Positions 4,671 through 5,569 of a stretch of 5,569 nt of DNA are shown one piece after another. The first letter of the stretch is position 1, and the number at the start of each line of letters is the position of its first letter. The stretch lies in NCBI GenBank assembly GCA_023442085.1, contig JAEZMT010000411.1, forward strand, positions 1-5,569. Reading direction: 5' to 3'. The translations under genes and the position numbers were made by a program. A model generated the notes under the pieces. The model searched no databases and was not told where the DNA came from. It saw only the letters and a list, made by a program, of their open reading frames with translations. This stretch comes from Pseudomonadota bacterium. GTDB lineage: Bacteria; Pseudomonadota; Alphaproteobacteria; Rhizobiales; Xanthobacteraceae.

Positions 4671-5569
4671 TCAGTCCGCCCATTCGGGATCGGTGGTGAA
4701 GGCGATGGTCAGCCAACGGTCGGGCGTGTCGCTGCCGATGGCGGCGCCGATCTCGTCGCGGATCACGTCCCACTCTTCCAGCCGCATGGCCGGCCAGCCG
4801 CGCGGGACGATGAAATAAAGCTCGATCTGCCGCCCCCGCCCCACCCGCGCGACATAGGAGCGGAACGAGAGGAAGCCGTAGCGCGCGACGATGGCGGCCG
4901 CGACGTGATCCACATGCTCCTTCAGCGCCGGCGGCGTGACGAGCAGGATGTCCGCCAGCGCCTGCTTCACCGTGGCGAACGGCAATGGGATGATGACGAT
5001 GCAGACGAGGGCCAGCGCCACCGGATCGATATAAGGCGAGATCCACGCCCGCGGCGTGCCCTCCACCGCGAGGCCGATGAGGAAGGCGACGAGCAGCGCC
5101 GCCGTGAGCCCCGCCGACATCATCCAGGCCTTCGCATCGAGGGCGAGGAAGTCGGATTTGATCGCCTTGTTCGCCCGCCGCACGAACAGGGCCATGGCGA
5201 GCGCCACCGCGACGGTGATGACGGCGTAGAGGATGGCTTGGTCGAAATCGAGCGGCCGCCCGCCGGACATGACGCTGCCCACCGCATTGATGAGCGCATA
5301 GACCGACGCGCTCATGAGCAGGATGCCGTTCAAGCCCAGCACCATGGGCTCTAGATGCCAGAAGCCCATGGTGAAATGCGCGACGAAGCCCTTCGCCGGC
5401 GCTCCAGGCGCGGTCGAGGTCGCGATGAGGCGCGCCACCACGAGGGCCAGCACCGTCATGCTGGCGTCGGTCATCGCATACACGCCGTCGAACACGATGG
5501 CGTAGGAGCCCGACATCAGGCCGAACACGATGCCCAGCAGCGCCAGCAGCAGGGTGACACCGATGGATA
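4671..5569 (-). CDS. Cation diffusion facilitator (CDF) family transporter, N-terminus cut by window edge
   Basis: An inner-membrane divalent-cation/proton antiporter of the CDF superfamily, closest in style to the predicted Co/Zn/Cd transporter group typified by GFWHLEP. The window holds 298 residues; roughly the first 20 are missing. Numbering within the fragment: TM1 about 1-20 (TLLLALLGIVFGLMSGS), TM2 about 22-48 with FDGVYAMTD (D27, D34), a loop with HFTMGFWHLEP (H64, H71), TM3 about 72-96, TM4 about 110-132, TM5 about 143-168 (LDAKAWMMSAGLTAALL), and TM6 about 179-205 beginning YIDPVAL. The cytoplasmic ferredoxin-like domain follows from about 215 (HVDHVAAAIVARYG, then ELYFIVP). By eye, the YiiP-type ligands of TM2 (D-x3-D) and TM5 (H-x3-D) are only partly present. 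The stop is at 4671-4673, followed by the lldR leader on the same strand. No functional tie to lactate use is evident. The metal is unknown. Confidence 0.9.
   Translation of the reverse strand, partial: SIGVTLLLALLGIVFGLMSGSYAIVFDGVYAMTDASMTVLALVVARLIATSTAPGAPAKGFVAHFTMGFWHLEPMVLGLNGILLMSASVYALINAVGSVMSGGRPLDFDQAILYAVITVAVALAMALFVRRANKAIKSDFLALDAKAWMMSAGLTAALLVAFLIGLAVEGTPRAWISPYIDPVALALVCIVIIPLPFATVKQALADILLVTPPALKEHVDHVAAAIVARYGFLSFRSYVARVGRGRQIELYFIVPRGWPAMRLEEWDVIRDEIGAAIGSDTPDRWLTIAFTTDPEWAD

Noticed and set aside
4017..5354. Plus-strand open frame of 445 codons opposite lldR and the CDF gene
   Set aside because: It spans two real opposite-strand genes and the lldR leader with its operators, and its product is low-complexity Arg/His/Asp-rich. 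It is best explained as a GC-bias artefact.

Overview
This 5.6 kb window comes from a GC-rich bacterial chromosome. The LldD, LldR, EmrA-like and CDF proteins and the strong bias to G or C at third codon positions suit an alphaproteobacterium, probably of the Hyphomicrobiales; that placement is inference. Gene density is ordinary. I see no rRNA, tRNA, CRISPR array, insertion sequence or phage gene.

Left region (1-1868): a divergent pair. On the minus strand is an EmrA/HlyD-type membrane fusion protein, cut by the left edge. On the plus strand is a TetR/AcrR-family repressor. The 142 bp between their starts hold two copies of an identical 18-bp repeat (ACTGAACGGTTTAGTCAA), one a near-perfect palindrome, overlapping a good promoter for the efflux gene. 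This looks like a self-regulated drug or solvent efflux module whose inner-membrane pump would lie beyond the left edge.

Middle (1949-2779, plus): a conserved-looking protein of unknown function with a segment resembling the C-x2-C half of the Ada zinc site. Its reading frame runs 178 bp into the opposite-strand lldD gene, perhaps because a stop codon was lost by a one-base change.

Right-centre (2602-4541, minus): lldR-lldD, a GntR/FadR-type L-lactate regulator followed by FMN-dependent L-lactate dehydrogenase. The two genes overlap by 4 nt (GTGA), so they are a translationally coupled operon for oxidising L-lactate to pyruvate. The leader holds two ATTGG-N5-CCAAT operators centred 74 bp apart, about seven helical turns, on either side of a plausible promoter, plus a half-matching third copy. 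This arrangement suggests repression by DNA looping, relieved by lactate.

Right edge (4671-5569, minus): a cation diffusion facilitator transporter, cut at its N-terminus. Its transmembrane metal-site residues differ from the usual Asp/His set.

Nothing here demands a wholly new system. The points most worth a second look are the two operator architectures, the Ada-like unknown protein with its abnormal 3' end, and the atypical CDF metal site.
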